From positions 62,001 to 126,000 of the forward strand of contig NZ_UCNN01000008.1 in the NCBI RefSeq assembly GCF_900473935.1: 64,000 bases of DNA, given 5' to 3'. The stretch is from Synechococcus sp. UW105 (GTDB lineage: Bacteria > Cyanobacteriota > Cyanobacteriia > PCC-6307 > Cyanobiaceae). The position numbers and the translations under genes are program-made. Shown piece by piece: positions 7,636-16,502 of the stretch (position 1 is its first letter; each line of letters opens with the position of its first letter). The notes beneath the pieces were generated by a model. That model made no database searches. It saw nothing but the letters and a program-made list of their open reading frames with translations, and had not been told where the DNA came from.

Positions 7636-9858
7636 ATGACCACACCGTCTGTGCGCAGCCAGTGCCCCTACTGCGGTGTGGGCTGCGGCCTTGAATTGCT
7701 CGCTCCAGCCCAACCCGGTCAAGCCGTCAAACGCGATCCCGAAGGCAACCCAATCTGGACCGCGCGCGGCGACCGGCAGCACCCGTCCAGCCTTGGACAG
7801 GTGTGCATCAAAGGCGCCACCGTGGGGGAAACCCTCTCCCGCGGACGCCTCCAACAACCGCTCTATCGCGCCAGCCTTGATCAGGACTTCCAGCCGGTGA
7901 GCTGGGATACGGCCCTGCAGACGATCACCGATCAGATCCGTACAACCCTGCAAAGCAAAGGCCCTGATGCCATTGCCATGTATGGCTCTGGTCAGTTCCA
8001 CACCGAGGATTACTACCTCGCCCAGAAACTACTGAAGGGAGCCCTAGGCACCAACAACTTTGATGCCAACTCACGCCTATGCATGAGTTCGGCTGTAGCC
8101 GGCTACACCCGCAGCCTCGGCTCCGATGGCCCCCCCTGTTGCTACGAGGACATCGACCATTGCAGTGTGGCCGTGCTGATCGGCACCAACACGGCCGAAT
8201 GCCACCCGGTGCTGTTCCAACGACTGCTCAAACGCAAAAAACGCAACCCCAACAGCCTCACGATCGTGGTGATCGATCCACGCCAGACCAACACCGCCAA
8301 AGCTGCCGACATCCACCTTGCCGTGGCACCAGGCACCGACCTGGCCCTACTCCATGGCATGGCCCATCTCGTGCTGCGGGAGAACGGTCAAGACGTCAGC
8401 TTCATCGACCAGCACACCGAAAACTACAAACCATTCTTCGATGTGGTGACCCGCTGGACGCCACGCAAGGTGGCGCGCTTCTGCGGCATTCCCGAGAAAC
8501 GTCTACGCGACGTCGCCGAATTGTTCCACAGGCGTCAGCGGGTGCTGAGCCTGTGGTCGATGGGCGTGAACCAACGGCGTGAAGGCACCGCTGTGGTACA
8601 GGGGCTGATCAACCTGCATCTGCTCAGTGGCCAGATCGGCAAGGAAGGGGCCGGGCCGTTCTCACTCACCGGCCAGCCCAATGCAATGGGTGGGCGTGAA
8701 GCCGGCGGGCTGGCCCATCTCCTTCCCGGCTACCGACTGGTGACCAATGCCGAACACCGCAGCCAAGTCGAACAAGCCTGGAACGTTCCAGCAGGGCGAA
8801 TCTCTCCGATGCCTGGACTCGCCGCCTGGCAGCAGGTGGAAGCCATGGAACGAGGCGAGCTTGAGCTCTGGTGGGTGGCTGCTACCAACCCTCTGGTGAG
8901 CATGCCAGACCTGGAACGGGTCAAGGCAGCGATGCAGCGTTGTCCACTGGTTGTGGTCAGCGAGGCCTACGCAGACTCGGAAACATCCCACTACGCCCAT
9001 CTGCTACTGCCTGCCTCGCAATGGAGCGAGAAGGCAGGCGCCATGACCAACTCCGAACGGCGCGTCACCTACTGTCCGGCCTATCGGCCCCGCCATGGCG
9101 ACAGCCGGCCCGACTGGGAAGTGTTCGCAGACATCGGACGACGCCTGGGCTTTGTGGATCAGTTCAGCTACCACTCCTCCGCAGAGGTGTATGCAGAATT
9201 CACCAGGCTGACCACTGGACGACTCTGTGACATGTCAGGTCTGAGCCATGACCTGCTGGCTCAAGAGGGTCCGCAGCAGTGGCCCTTCCCCCAAGGCAGT
9301 GCTCCGACGCAGACCGCGAAACGCCTCTACACCGACCATCACTTCGCCACAGCAACGGGCCGAGCCCGTTTCAGCAACGACAAACCGCTCGGTCTGGCCG
9401 AACCCCCATGCAACACCTTTCCACTGGTGCTCACAGTGGGGCGCTACCTCGGGCAATGGCACACGATGACGCGCACCGGCAAGGTGAAACGTCTGCAAAC
9501 CATGCACCCCGAACCGGTCCTGGAAATCCACCCAGACGATGCCCGCGCTTATCAAGTGGAAGACAAGCAACTCGCAGCGATCAGTTCCCGCCGCGGCCAC
9601 ATCACCGCGAAGGTACAGGTCAGCCCCCGGATCCGTCGCGGCACTGTGTTTTTACCCATGCACTGGGGATTTACTCAGGACAAAGCCTGCGAAGCCAATG
9701 TGCTGATGCATGATCAAGCCTGCCCTGTGTCGAAGCAACCGGAGCTGAAGGCCTGCGCTGTTGTCGTGGCGCCAGCAGTGTCCGTCGTCAAACCGGTGGA
9801 GCAAGAGATGGGACGACTGAAGGCACTTCGCAACCTGCTCACGCCAGCACTTCACTGA
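7636..9858 (+). CDS. narB: ferredoxin-dependent nitrate reductase NarB
   Basis: This 740-residue molybdopterin oxidoreductase reduces nitrate to nitrite with electrons from ferredoxin. The N-terminal [4Fe-4S] cluster is held by Cys10, Cys13, Cys17 (CPYCGVGC) and Cys57 (VCIKG). The molybdenum-binding Cys is in NSRLCMSSAV near residue 149. Later motifs such as TGQPNAMGGREAGG and the C-terminal molydopterin-binding domain (LGQWHTMTRTGKV) fit the bis-MGD family. There is no signal peptide, as expected for a cytoplasmic assimilatory enzyme. Its 3' end overlaps that of the convergent narM by 20 bases. It depends on the mo/moe genes on both sides. Confidence 0.97.
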   Translation: MTTPSVRSQCPYCGVGCGLELLAPAQPGQAVKRDPEGNPIWTARGDRQHPSSLGQVCIKGATVGETLSRGRLQQPLYRASLDQDFQPVSWDTALQTITDQIRTTLQSKGPDAIAMYGSGQFHTEDYYLAQKLLKGALGTNNFDANSRLCMSSAVAGYTRSLGSDGPPCCYEDIDHCSVAVLIGTNTAECHPVLFQRLLKRKKRNPNSLTIVVIDPRQTNTAKAADIHLAVAPGTDLALLHGMAHLVLRENGQDVSFIDQHTENYKPFFDVVTRWTPRKVARFCGIPEKRLRDVAELFHRRQRVLSLWSMGVNQRREGTAVVQGLINLHLLSGQIGKEGAGPFSLTGQPNAMGGREAGGLAHLLPGYRLVTNAEHRSQVEQAWNVPAGRISPMPGLAAWQQVEAMERGELELWWVAATNPLVSMPDLERVKAAMQRCPLVVVSEAYADSETSHYAHLLLPASQWSEKAGAMTNSERRVTYCPAYRPRHGDSRPDWEVFADIGRRLGFVDQFSYHSSAEVYAEFTRLTTGRLCDMSGLSHDLLAQEGPQQWPFPQGSAPTQTAKRLYTDHHFATATGRARFSNDKPLGLAEPPCNTFPLVLTVGRYLGQWHTMTRTGKVKRLQTMHPEPVLEIHPDDARAYQVEDKQLAAISSRRGHITAKVQVSPRIRRGTVFLPMHWGFTQDKACEANVLMHDQACPVSKQPELKACAVVVAPAVSVVKPVEQEMGRLKALRNLLTPALH

Positions 9859-10306
9859 AAGCCGCTTCAAGGTTGTGGTGATCGTGCCCAGGTCGCACCA
9901 GCTTGCAGAGAGCGAACCGTTCCAGCTCACTCATCCCTGACCACTGGGCTGGCGTCAACCCAACCCCCCGCGTAGCGGCAGCAGTCAAGACTTCAGCTGG
10001 GCATCGATCGGCCTGCTGCCACGCTGCATCCACGATGGGGAGAAGATCCTTCGCCATCCCCTCGGCCATGCCACTGGTGCAGGAACGCAGATGCTCGCGC
10101 AACTGCTCTAAAGCGTCAGACGCATCGGGCCAGTCCACCAACTCCTGACGCTGTACCTGGCTGAGAGCAAGCCAGTGATTGAGTTTGAGCTTGAGGCCGA
10201 TCAGATCCAACTTTCGGCGCACACAGAGGGGAATGCAGCGCCAGTTGCCAATGAAATCCTGCTCAAAAGCAAAACAATGACTGGCCGAATTGTGATGACT
10301 GCCCAT
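9839..10306 (-). CDS. narM: nitrate reductase associated protein NarM
   Basis: The protein (155 residues from the ATG at 10306; a TTG at 10309 is also possible) matches the cyanobacterial nitrate-reductase-associated family: FIGNWRCIPLCVRRKLDLIGLKLKLNHW near the N-terminus and MSELERFALCKLVRPGHDHHNLEAAF near the C-terminus. NarM is required for nitrate reductase activity in cyanobacteria, probably for maturation or electron supply; it has no known catalytic role of its own. It converges on narB, overlapping it by 20 bases, so the two are expressed from opposite strands. Confidence 0.93.
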   Translation of the reverse strand: MGSHHNSASHCFAFEQDFIGNWRCIPLCVRRKLDLIGLKLKLNHWLALSQVQRQELVDWPDASDALEQLREHLRSCTSGMAEGMAKDLLPIVDAAWQQADRCPAEVLTAAATRGVGLTPAQWSGMSELERFALCKLVRPGHDHHNLEAAFSEVLA

Positions 10307-10309
10307 CAA

Positions 10310-10583
10310 CCAGGAGGGTGAATGGTGTCAATGATGACAACAAAGGAACGCAGAACCAGCGATGTTCACGCTGTTACAAGATTAACGTCGTGCGCTTCGC
10401 CCTCTCCCTTGGAATGTTGCTTGGCATCTCCCACGGATGGGTGATGTCTGAGAACTTGGCTCAAAACAAACCGAGCTTCCTGAATACTGGACAAAGCGTT
10501 AATTCTGATACTGATTTCTCTCCATTCAGTAGCGGTTCGCACCATTTTTTCTCATACTGAAATTCTGTTGAAGAGTTTCAGGC
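10310..10583. other. intergenic region upstream of narM and the 113-residue gene
   Basis: This 274-base gap holds the promoters of narM (leftward) and of the next gene (rightward). An open frame (10318-10560, +) encodes a possible small protein with a hydrophobic stretch, but its GTG lies directly against an AGGAGG with no spacing and its composition is unconvincing, so I do not call it. A GTN10AC sequence is at 10364-10377. Confidence 0.5.
10364..10377. promoter_or_regulatory. possible NtcA box (GTTN8TAC) upstream of narM
   Basis: GTTCACGCTGTTAC fits the GTN10AC core of NtcA boxes with one mismatch to GTAN8TAC. It is close to the sequence upstream of nirA (GTTCACAGCTTTAC), with 11 of 14 bases identical. 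No good -10 element lies at the expected distance on either strand, so it is only a candidate. Confidence 0.35.
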
Positions 10584-10925
10584 GTGACTCACACCATTTC
10601 GTCCGTCTCAGGCCGCAGTCCCATCACTGTGGCGGCCGGTTTCCTGGGTGCCTTCATCGTCGGTTCCCTTGCCGTGCAGTTGGTTCACAGCCAATCCACC
10701 GCGGTTCAAACCGGAGCCGCAGCTGTTGAGCCTGTCGTCGCCAGCCCCGCCACGCTGTGGGCTGCATTGGGAGAACGGGATGCAGTGAGTGAGAGCAGCC
10801 GTGTTCCCACCGCCGCCGCCAACGTCCAACCCACCAACGCCACGGCCGCCAACATTGAAGCGGTCAAGGTTGAGGCTGTTGTGGGCTCTGAAGCCACCCT
10901 GTGGGCCCCACTCGGAGCGCGCTGA
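10584..10925 (+). CDS. membrane-anchored hypothetical protein with repeated TLWA motif
   Basis: The 113-residue protein starts with GTG. Residues about 13-35 form one hydrophobic segment (VAAGFLGAFIVGSLAVQLV), and the rest is rich in Ala, Val and Thr. Two copies of a short motif are visible: VASPATLWAALGER near residues 50-63 and VGSEATLWAPLGAR at the very C-terminus. I do not recognise a family. It is probably anchored in the membrane with its tail on one side. It is the first of three same-strand genes (this, the carbonic anhydrase, moaC) spaced 40-80 bases apart. Confidence 0.7.
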   Translation: MTHTISSVSGRSPITVAAGFLGAFIVGSLAVQLVHSQSTAVQTGAAAVEPVVASPATLWAALGERDAVSESSRVPTAAANVQPTNATAANIEAVKVEAVVGSEATLWAPLGAR

Positions 10926-11003
10926 TCGAGCACTGATGCCAAGCCAACCACGCCCTCTGCACCGGAACGGGGTTTAGCGTCCCAATCGTCAGGACGCAGA
11001 ACC

Positions 11004-11759
11004 GTGGGACTGAATCGACGTTCCTTCCTGCTCGGCAGTGGACTCACAGCCGCCGGACTCGTTGGTTCATGGCTGGGGGAAGCGGACCGTGCTGAAGCTG
11101 CTCCCCTCAAGGTCAATACGGCAATTCAGGCAGATGAAACGCCCCGTTCCTGCCAGCCCCAAGACCCTCTGGCAGCCTTGCTCGAGGGCAACGAACGTTT
11201 CGCCGCCGCTTGGCAGAGCAACAACACCGCAACGACCATGGCGGCAAGGGCTGAGGCCATGTCCAGCCTATGGACCAAGGGTTGCTATCTACCAGGCGAC
11301 ACGCTGACAACAGGCCAGGCCCCCTGGGCTTCCATTCTCAGCTGCGCCGATTCACGCGTATCTCCGGAATGGATCTTCGATGCTGCCCCAGCGGATCTGT
11401 TCGTGATCCGCAGCGCAGGCAACACCGCATTTGATAACGCCATCGCCTCGCTCGAATTCGGCGTGGCCACGCTCCACACACCGTTGATCATGGTGATGGG
11501 TCACAGCGACTGCGGCGCTGTCAAAGCAGCCCGCCACAGCGCCCCTCTCACTCCACTGCTGGAGCAACTGGTGAAACCGATCCGGGCCAGCCTCAGCCCA
11601 GGGAACACTCTGGCAACAGCGATCAAACGCAACGCCGGCTTCGCCGCCAAACAACTCACACAACGCAGCCGGGTGCTGGCCGATGCAGAGGTCGATGGCC
11701 GTCTCACGATCGTGGTTAGCTACTTCGACATCCTGTCGGGCAAAGTCAGCCTGGTCTGA
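11004..11759 (+). CDS. exported beta-class carbonic anhydrase
   Basis: The 251-residue protein begins with a twin-arginine signal (NRRSFLLGSGLTAAGLVGSW) ending near AEA at about residue 33, so it is probably exported folded to the periplasm. The zinc site of beta carbonic anhydrases is complete: Cys114 and Asp116 in CADSRV, and His167 and Cys170 in HSDCGAV. The enzyme interconverts CO2 and bicarbonate. The start is GTG. It sits between nitrate and molybdenum cofactor genes, an odd place for a carbon enzyme. It is not a carboxysomal type, since it lacks a shell-targeting region and carries a signal peptide. Confidence 0.93.
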   Translation: MGLNRRSFLLGSGLTAAGLVGSWLGEADRAEAAPLKVNTAIQADETPRSCQPQDPLAALLEGNERFAAAWQSNNTATTMAARAEAMSSLWTKGCYLPGDTLTTGQAPWASILSCADSRVSPEWIFDAAPADLFVIRSAGNTAFDNAIASLEFGVATLHTPLIMVMGHSDCGAVKAARHSAPLTPLLEQLVKPIRASLSPGNTLATAIKRNAGFAAKQLTQRSRVLADAEVDGRLTIVVSYFDILSGKVSLV

Positions 11760-11799
11760 TCTGCCAGGCTGAATCGATAAGCACGACCTCCGGCATCGG

Positions 11800-12276
11800 A
11801 TGGGTGAAAACCTCAGCCACCTCAACCAGCAAGGTGAGGTGCACATGGTGGAGGTGGGCGACCGCTCCGCCTCACGACGCGAAGCCGTCGCTGAAGGCAG
11901 GATCAGGATGGCAACAGACACCCTGGCCCTGATTCAACGCGGCGAAACCCCGAAAGGTGATCTACTGGCGGTGGCGCGTGTGGCCGCGATTCAAGCTGCC
12001 AAACACACCTGGGAGCTGATCCCGCTCTGCCATCCACTCCCTCTCAGTGGCATCGATGTCTGCATCGAACCCGATCAGGAGCTGCCAGGGCTCCGCCTCA
12101 CCTGCAGCTGTCGCACCACCCACCAAACCGGTGTGGAGATGGAGGCAATGACGGCTGTCTCGGTGGGACTCCTCACCCTCTACGACATGCTCAAGGCCGT
12201 GGATCCGGCGATGACCATCGAAGCCATTCAGCTGCTGCGCAAGCAAGGAGGCCGTAACGGTGTCTGGATCCGCTGA
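11800..12276 (+). CDS. moaC: cyclic pyranopterin monophosphate synthase MoaC
   Basis: The 158-residue protein is the usual length for MoaC, which turns the MoaA product into cyclic pyranopterin monophosphate. Family motifs seen are [19 protein letters not shown] at the N-terminus, [18 protein letters not shown] near residue 70, and [20 protein letters not shown] near 112. Its 3' end overlaps the moeA start by 17 bases, so the pair is translationally coupled. Confidence 0.96.
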   Translation: MGENLSHLNQQGEVHMVEVGDRSASRREAVAEGRIRMATDTLALIQRGETPKGDLLAVARVAAIQAAKHTWELIPLCHPLPLSGIDVCIEPDQELPGLRLTCSCRTTHQTGVEMEAMTAVSVGLLTLYDMLKAVDPAMTIEAIQLLRKQGGRNGVWIR

Positions 12277-13510
12277 GCCCTATGGCCCCGAAGGGTTGCC
12301 CTTGGAGGACGCCCGCCAACGGATCTTGGAGGCGATCCAACCCCTCACCGATCTCGAAACGCTTGCACTGGCTGATGCCCTGGGACGGGTCAGTGCCGAA
12401 CCAACCGTGGCTCAAGAAGCCGTACCCGGCTTCAGGGCCTCAATGATGGATGGCTATGCCCTTGGTCAAGCCACTCAACCAGCACAAGGAGAGCGATGGA
12501 GTCTGCGCGGACGCGCCGTCGCCGGGCAGCCATTCCAAGGAAGTCTTGGCGCCGGAGAAGCGATCAGAATTCTGACGGGAGCCCCCCTCCCTCAAGGAGC
12601 CGACTGGGTGCTGCCCCAGGAACTGGTGAGGGAGAACGACCAGGCCATCACGCTGGTGCAAGAGGCCTCCGACAGGCCATGGATCCGCGCAGCGGACGAG
12701 GAGTGCCGCGCCGATGACGTTCTTCTGGAAGCAGGGCATCGACTCGGGCCAGCGGATCTAGCCCGACTGGCTAGCTGCGGCATTGCCGATCTCAAGGTGC
12801 ACCGGCAAGCAAAGATCGGAATGCTGATCAGTGGTGACGAACTGGTGCCAGCCGGCAGCATCCGCCCTGCGGGTGCGATCTGGGAAAGCAACGGCACCCT
12901 TCTGGAGACGATGCTGCGCAAGCTTGGCCACAACGTTCACGACCGTCGCGTCGTGCCAGACCAACCGGAAGCACTCCGCAGCAACCTCAGCGACCTTGCA
13001 GCCGTCTCCGATGTGGTGGTGACCACAGGGGGTGTCTCCGCTGGGGATAGCGATTGGATCCGTCCTCTGGTAGCGGAACTGGGCAGCGTCGACTTCTGGA
13101 AACTGTTCCTGCGGCCAGGGCGCCCCTTTGCCTTTGGAACATTGGGCCATGGGGTGCCGTTCTTCGGTCTACCGGGCAATCCGGTGGCAGCAGCCATCAC
13201 TGCGTTGCAACTGCTCTGGCCTGCCCTGCAGCGACTGGAAGGACAAGCCTCACCCGAACTCTTCCCTCGATTACGAGTGGAACTGGCGGATCCATTACAA
13301 CGACGCCCAGGCAGGCCTGAACTGGCCCGAGCACGCTTGGAAAGCAACGCTCAGGGAAAGCTGCTGGCGCGGCTGAATGGATCCCAAGCCTCCTCCCGGA
13401 TCAGTTCTCTGCACCAAGCCGATCTCCTCTTAGAAGTGCCCGCCGACGCTGGAACGATCGACGTCGGCACACCACTCTGGGCCCAGCTGGTGCGGACAAG
13501 ACTGCTCTAA
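12260..13510 (+). CDS. moeA: molybdopterin molybdenumtransferase MoeA
   Basis: The 416-residue protein inserts molybdate into adenylylated molybdopterin. Signature stretches are [13 protein letters not shown] near residue 58, GDELVPAG near 193, [13 protein letters not shown] near 255, and [10 protein letters not shown] near 300, with a C-terminal beta domain as in MoeA. It starts with GTG inside moaC. Its stop is followed with no gap by the stop of a convergent gene. Confidence 0.95.
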   Translation: MSGSAEPYGPEGLPLEDARQRILEAIQPLTDLETLALADALGRVSAEPTVAQEAVPGFRASMMDGYALGQATQPAQGERWSLRGRAVAGQPFQGSLGAGEAIRILTGAPLPQGADWVLPQELVRENDQAITLVQEASDRPWIRAADEECRADDVLLEAGHRLGPADLARLASCGIADLKVHRQAKIGMLISGDELVPAGSIRPAGAIWESNGTLLETMLRKLGHNVHDRRVVPDQPEALRSNLSDLAAVSDVVVTTGGVSAGDSDWIRPLVAELGSVDFWKLFLRPGRPFAFGTLGHGVPFFGLPGNPVAAAITALQLLWPALQRLEGQASPELFPRLRVELADPLQRRPGRPELARARLESNAQGKLLARLNGSQASSRISSLHQADLLLEVPADAGTIDVGTPLWAQLVRTRLL

Positions 13511-14308
13511 TTAGATCCGAGTGGCCTGAAAAGTGGACCGGTGCCAGGCCGTCAGTGTTCCAGCTGAATCAAAAAGAATGCTGACCTGCTGAAACAAGGC
13601 TGGTCCGAGCAGACCACCGATCTCAAGCCGAAAGGCTGCGTTGGGCAGCTGCTCTGGAACGGAGAACACCAACCCATCGGCCATCACAACGGAACAGTCA
13701 TGGCGAAGCAACTGTTTCGGGTCAAACACCACCGGCTGAGGGGCACTGGGCTGTCCCTGGATGGCCTCGCTGGGGGTGAGGCGTTCCGAACTTCCCTGCC
13801 AACCCCGCAACGGTTCCAACAACGCCTCAGGTGAAGCGCAGATCGGGCGCTCAGGCTCCACGGATTGACCCTGCAGACAACGGAAGCCAACCGCGCCAAC
13901 GACCTGCAGCCGCCAATGGTGATCGATCGGCTCCCAGATGAGCACAAGCATCGAACGGGAACGAGCCTGAAACAGATTGATTTCGTGGCCGAACCGGGAT
14001 GCTCCAGCATCCAAGCGTCGGCTGGACTGACCGCCAGCACCAGCGAACTGCCAGCAACCACCGCCAGCGTTGTAAGAGTCACGGCTGATGGCGTAGGTGG
14101 CCTTGCCATCCGGCGCGAAGAACAAGCCTGATCCATCCCAAACGCCCGTGTCCTCATCGCTGAAGCTGATGGCATATCGCGTTGGCGTGATCACCCGTGT
14201 CGGTGTCGCGAAGTTCAGATCTCCTTCCGAATCACGCACGTGCCAGCAACCCCGGCCCTGCCAGCAACCCTCGAAATTGAGCCGGTTGAGAGTCCACTGA
14301 TTCGTCAT
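13511..14308 (-). CDS. conserved cyanobacterial protein, DUF3598/lipocalin-like
   Basis: The protein (265 residues from the ATG at 14308, which has GGAGGAG eight bases upstream) is mostly predicted beta strand. It has WTLNRLNFEGCWQGRGCWHV at the start and repeated Gly- and aromatic-rich segments such as GVWDGSGLFFAPDG and YNAGGGCWQFAG. This recalls the DUF3598 lipocalin-like proteins of cyanobacteria, but the assignment is from pattern memory only. An extended frame to 14329 adds seven residues that are probably not translated. It ends directly against moeA. Role unknown. Confidence 0.65.
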   Translation of the reverse strand: MTNQWTLNRLNFEGCWQGRGCWHVRDSEGDLNFATPTRVITPTRYAISFSDEDTGVWDGSGLFFAPDGKATYAISRDSYNAGGGCWQFAGAGGQSSRRLDAGASRFGHEINLFQARSRSMLVLIWEPIDHHWRLQVVGAVGFRCLQGQSVEPERPICASPEALLEPLRGWQGSSERLTPSEAIQGQPSAPQPVVFDPKQLLRHDCSVVMADGLVFSVPEQLPNAAFRLEIGGLLGPALFQQVSILFDSAGTLTAWHRSTFQATRI

Positions 14309-14367
14309 GGTCGGCTCCTCCCTGACCAATCAAGATTCCTAGTGTCGGGTCTAGAGCCATCCATTCC

Positions 14368-15240
14368 ATGGGACTGACCATCGTCGGTTGCGGGTTTGTC
14401 GGGCTCGCACTGGCCCGTCAACTGCAACCCCGCCGTTCGCACCTGCCACTGACCCTGACGACCACACGCGAGGAGCGACGCCACGAGCTCGCGGCGCTGA
14501 GTGATGGCGTGATGGTCTGTGACGCCACGAACCCAACCCAACTGCTGAGAGCTCTGAACAAGAGCCGCCGCGCTGTGTTCTGTCTTGGTCCTAAAGGGGA
14601 TCGTCAGGTCAATGAGGACGGCTACCGGCAGACCTTCATCGCAAGCTTCACGTGTTTGCAGTCACTGTTGCCACAGTTACCTGATCTCCAACAAATCCTC
14701 TATACGAGCAGTTGCTCGATCTACGGCAACGCTGATGGCGGCTGGGTTGATGAAGCAGCTCCACCCGATCCCAGGAATGGTCATGCGCAGGTACTGGTGG
14801 AGAGCGAACAACTGATTGGAGCCATGGCTGATGGAAGACGAAACGTTTGCATCCTTCGGCTCGGCGCCCTGTATGGTCCGGGGCGAGATCTAGACACCCG
14901 ACTCAAGGGCCTGGCAGGCCGCGAACAGTCCAGCGATGGACAGCAGTTCACCAACTGGATTCATGTGGAGGATGCCGCAGGCGCCTTGATCGCTGCCATG
15001 GACGGAGAATGGAATGGTGTCGTCAATGTGGTGAACGACGCACCGATCTGCCTCAAGGATCTTGTCGATCACAGTCTGCGCAGACAGGGACTGGATCCGG
15101 TGCAATGGGGCAGAAGCGCAAACCAACGGCTCTGCAGTCGACGCATCAACAATGAACGGCTCAAAGCACTCGGATACCAACTCCAACACCCAACCCTGCA
15201 CTCTCAGAGTGGGGTGTTCCCGCTCAGCCAGGCGCCCTGA
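14368..15240 (+). CDS. extended SDR-like NAD(P)-binding epimerase/dehydratase family protein
   Basis: The 290-residue protein opens with a Rossmann motif (TIVGCGFVGLALARQL, Gly8-x-Gly10-x-x-Gly13 region) and later has ILYTSSCSIYGN near residue 112 and VCILRLGALYGPGRDLD near 162, typical of atypical extended short-chain dehydrogenases (YeeZ-like). The usual YxxxK pair is not evident: the matching stretch reads NGHAQVLVESEQL. It may bind a nucleotide sugar or act on another substrate. Its 3' end overlaps moaE by 37 bases in convergent orientation. Confidence 0.8.
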   Translation: MGLTIVGCGFVGLALARQLQPRRSHLPLTLTTTREERRHELAALSDGVMVCDATNPTQLLRALNKSRRAVFCLGPKGDRQVNEDGYRQTFIASFTCLQSLLPQLPDLQQILYTSSCSIYGNADGGWVDEAAPPDPRNGHAQVLVESEQLIGAMADGRRNVCILRLGALYGPGRDLDTRLKGLAGREQSSDGQQFTNWIHVEDAAGALIAAMDGEWNGVVNVVNDAPICLKDLVDHSLRRQGLDPVQWGRSANQRLCSRRINNERLKALGYQLQHPTLHSQSGVFPLSQAP

Positions 15241-15665
15241 TCACCGCACCACTCCCGTTTCCAAAACGGGGCGTCATGTTTGAGGGCCTCAATCAGCTCG
15301 TTGCAGCAACGCTGGGCAGGGCCGCGGCGATCCGCCTGCACCACAACTAAAACGATCACTTCACCCGGGGAAAGGCGACCAACCCGATGGAGCACGAGCA
15401 CCGCACCAGCGCCATGGAGCTGACGCAGCCTCTCCGCATCCTCATCAATGCGGCGCTCGCACATGCCCGGGTAATGCGTGAGTTCAAGGGCATCAAGATG
15501 TGCTCCCTGCGCACTCTCCGGACGCACCCGGCCAATGAATACAGCGCTAGCAGCAAACCCATCACAGCAGGACTCCAACCGCTGCCATGGAGAGAATGGC
15601 TCTGGGTGAATCTCCACCTGAACAGCCTTGGGCCTCTCAGACTGCTGAGCCTTCGCGTCCCCCAT
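15204..15665 (-). CDS. moaE: molybdopterin synthase large subunit MoaE
   Basis: MoaE, with MoaD, adds the two dithiolene sulfurs to make molybdopterin. The protein (153 residues from the ATG at 15665) contains VFIGRVRPESAQGAHLDALELTHYPGMCE near residues 35-65, HRVGRLSPGEVIVLVVV near 90, and the C-terminal HDAPFWKREWCGDQGAW that carries the active-site lysine. An open frame continues upstream to 15734 but overlaps moaD and is unlikely. moaE begins one base after the moaD stop, so the pair is coupled. Confidence 0.93.
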   Translation of the reverse strand: MGDAKAQQSERPKAVQVEIHPEPFSPWQRLESCCDGFAASAVFIGRVRPESAQGAHLDALELTHYPGMCERRIDEDAERLRQLHGAGAVLVLHRVGRLSPGEVIVLVVVQADRRGPAQRCCNELIEALKHDAPFWKREWCGDQGAWLSGNTPL

Positions 15666-15666
15666 C

Positions 15667-15945
15667 TCAGCCACCGGTGAAGGGAGGCAGAAAGGCGAGT
15701 TCGTCACCAGCATGGAGCTGCTGATCCGGATCAACCAGTTGCTGATTCACCGCCACGCGCACTGCGGCAGGTAACGCTCCCAACTCCAGAGCCATCCAAA
15801 GCTGCAACGCCGTTTGCGGACCATCAACAGCGAGAGGCATGCGTTTCTCCTCCCATCCCGCCTGGTCCCGCAATGCCGCAAACAGCAGCACACGCACCGA
15901 TCCCGAATCGTCATGCGGCATCACAGCCTGCAGGCGAGCTTCCAT
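15667..15945 (-). CDS. moaD: molybdopterin synthase sulfur carrier MoaD
   Basis: This small ubiquitin-like protein ends in FLPPFTGG; the terminal Gly-Gly is thiocarboxylated and donates sulfur to MoaE. The core VRVLLFAALRDQAGW is typical of MoaD. The start is uncertain: ATG at 15945 (92 residues) or ATG at 15921 (84 residues) both fit; the frame extends to 15978, but that would collide with divergent moaB. Confidence 0.92.
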   Translation of the reverse strand: MEARLQAVMPHDDSGSVRVLLFAALRDQAGWEEKRMPLAVDGPQTALQLWMALELGALPAAVRVAVNQQLVDPDQQLHAGDELAFLPPFTGG

Positions 15946-15971
15946 CGTTTTAGCGTCGACTACAGCTTTGC

Positions 15972-16502
15972 TTGCCAACTCTGACTCTCAGAATCGCCCT
16001 TCTCACAGTTTCCGATCGCCGCACCATCGCCGATGACGACAGTGGGCATTGCCTGGAGCAGAGGCTGGGAGCCGCAGGCCATCTCCTGGCGGAACGTGCG
16101 ATCTGTCCAGATGATCGTTATCGGGTCAGAGCTGTGGTGAGCGGCTGGATTGCCGCACCAAACGTGGATGTGGTGATCACGAGTGGCGGCACAGGACTCA
16201 CCGGCCGTGATGGCACTCCGGAGGCCATCACCCCCCTGCTGGACAAAAGCATCGATGGCTTCGGTGAGCTGTTCCGCATGCTGTCGTTCGAGACGATTGG
16301 CACAAGCAGCCTGCAGAGCCGCTGTCTGGCGGGGGTAGCCAACGGCACGATCGTGTTTGTCTTGCCAGGATCCCTCGATGCCGTGGAAACAGCATGGGAC
16401 CGCTTGATCAAGTTGCAGCTCGACAGCACGACCAAGCCCTGCAACCTCGTACAGCTACTACCAAGACTGCGCGAACCAGTTGATCAACCCGCCACGTCCT
16501 AG
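15972..16502 (+). CDS. moaB: molybdenum cofactor biosynthesis protein MoaB/MogA family
   Basis: The 176-residue protein has the molybdopterin-binding fold of the MoaB/MogA family: IALLTVSDRRTIADDDSG at the N-terminus, TSGGTGLTGRDGTPEAI near residue 73, and FVLPGSLDAVETAWD near 132. Members adenylylate molybdopterin before metal insertion by MoeA. The start appears to be TTG at 15972, with no better codon in frame. Only about 26 bases separate it from divergent moaD. Its 3' end overlaps the cobA 3' end by four bases. Confidence 0.9.
   Translation: MPTLTLRIALLTVSDRRTIADDDSGHCLEQRLGAAGHLLAERAICPDDRYRVRAVVSGWIAAPNVDVVITSGGTGLTGRDGTPEAITPLLDKSIDGFGELFRMLSFETIGTSSLQSRCLAGVANGTIVFVLPGSLDAVETAWDRLIKLQLDSTTKPCNLVQLLPRLREPVDQPATS

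Noticed and set aside
10318-10560. An 80-codon frame with a hydrophobic stretch between narM and the 113-residue gene
   Set aside because: The AGGAGG touches the GTG with no spacing, the sequence matches nothing I know, and it covers the promoter region. It remains possible but not supported.
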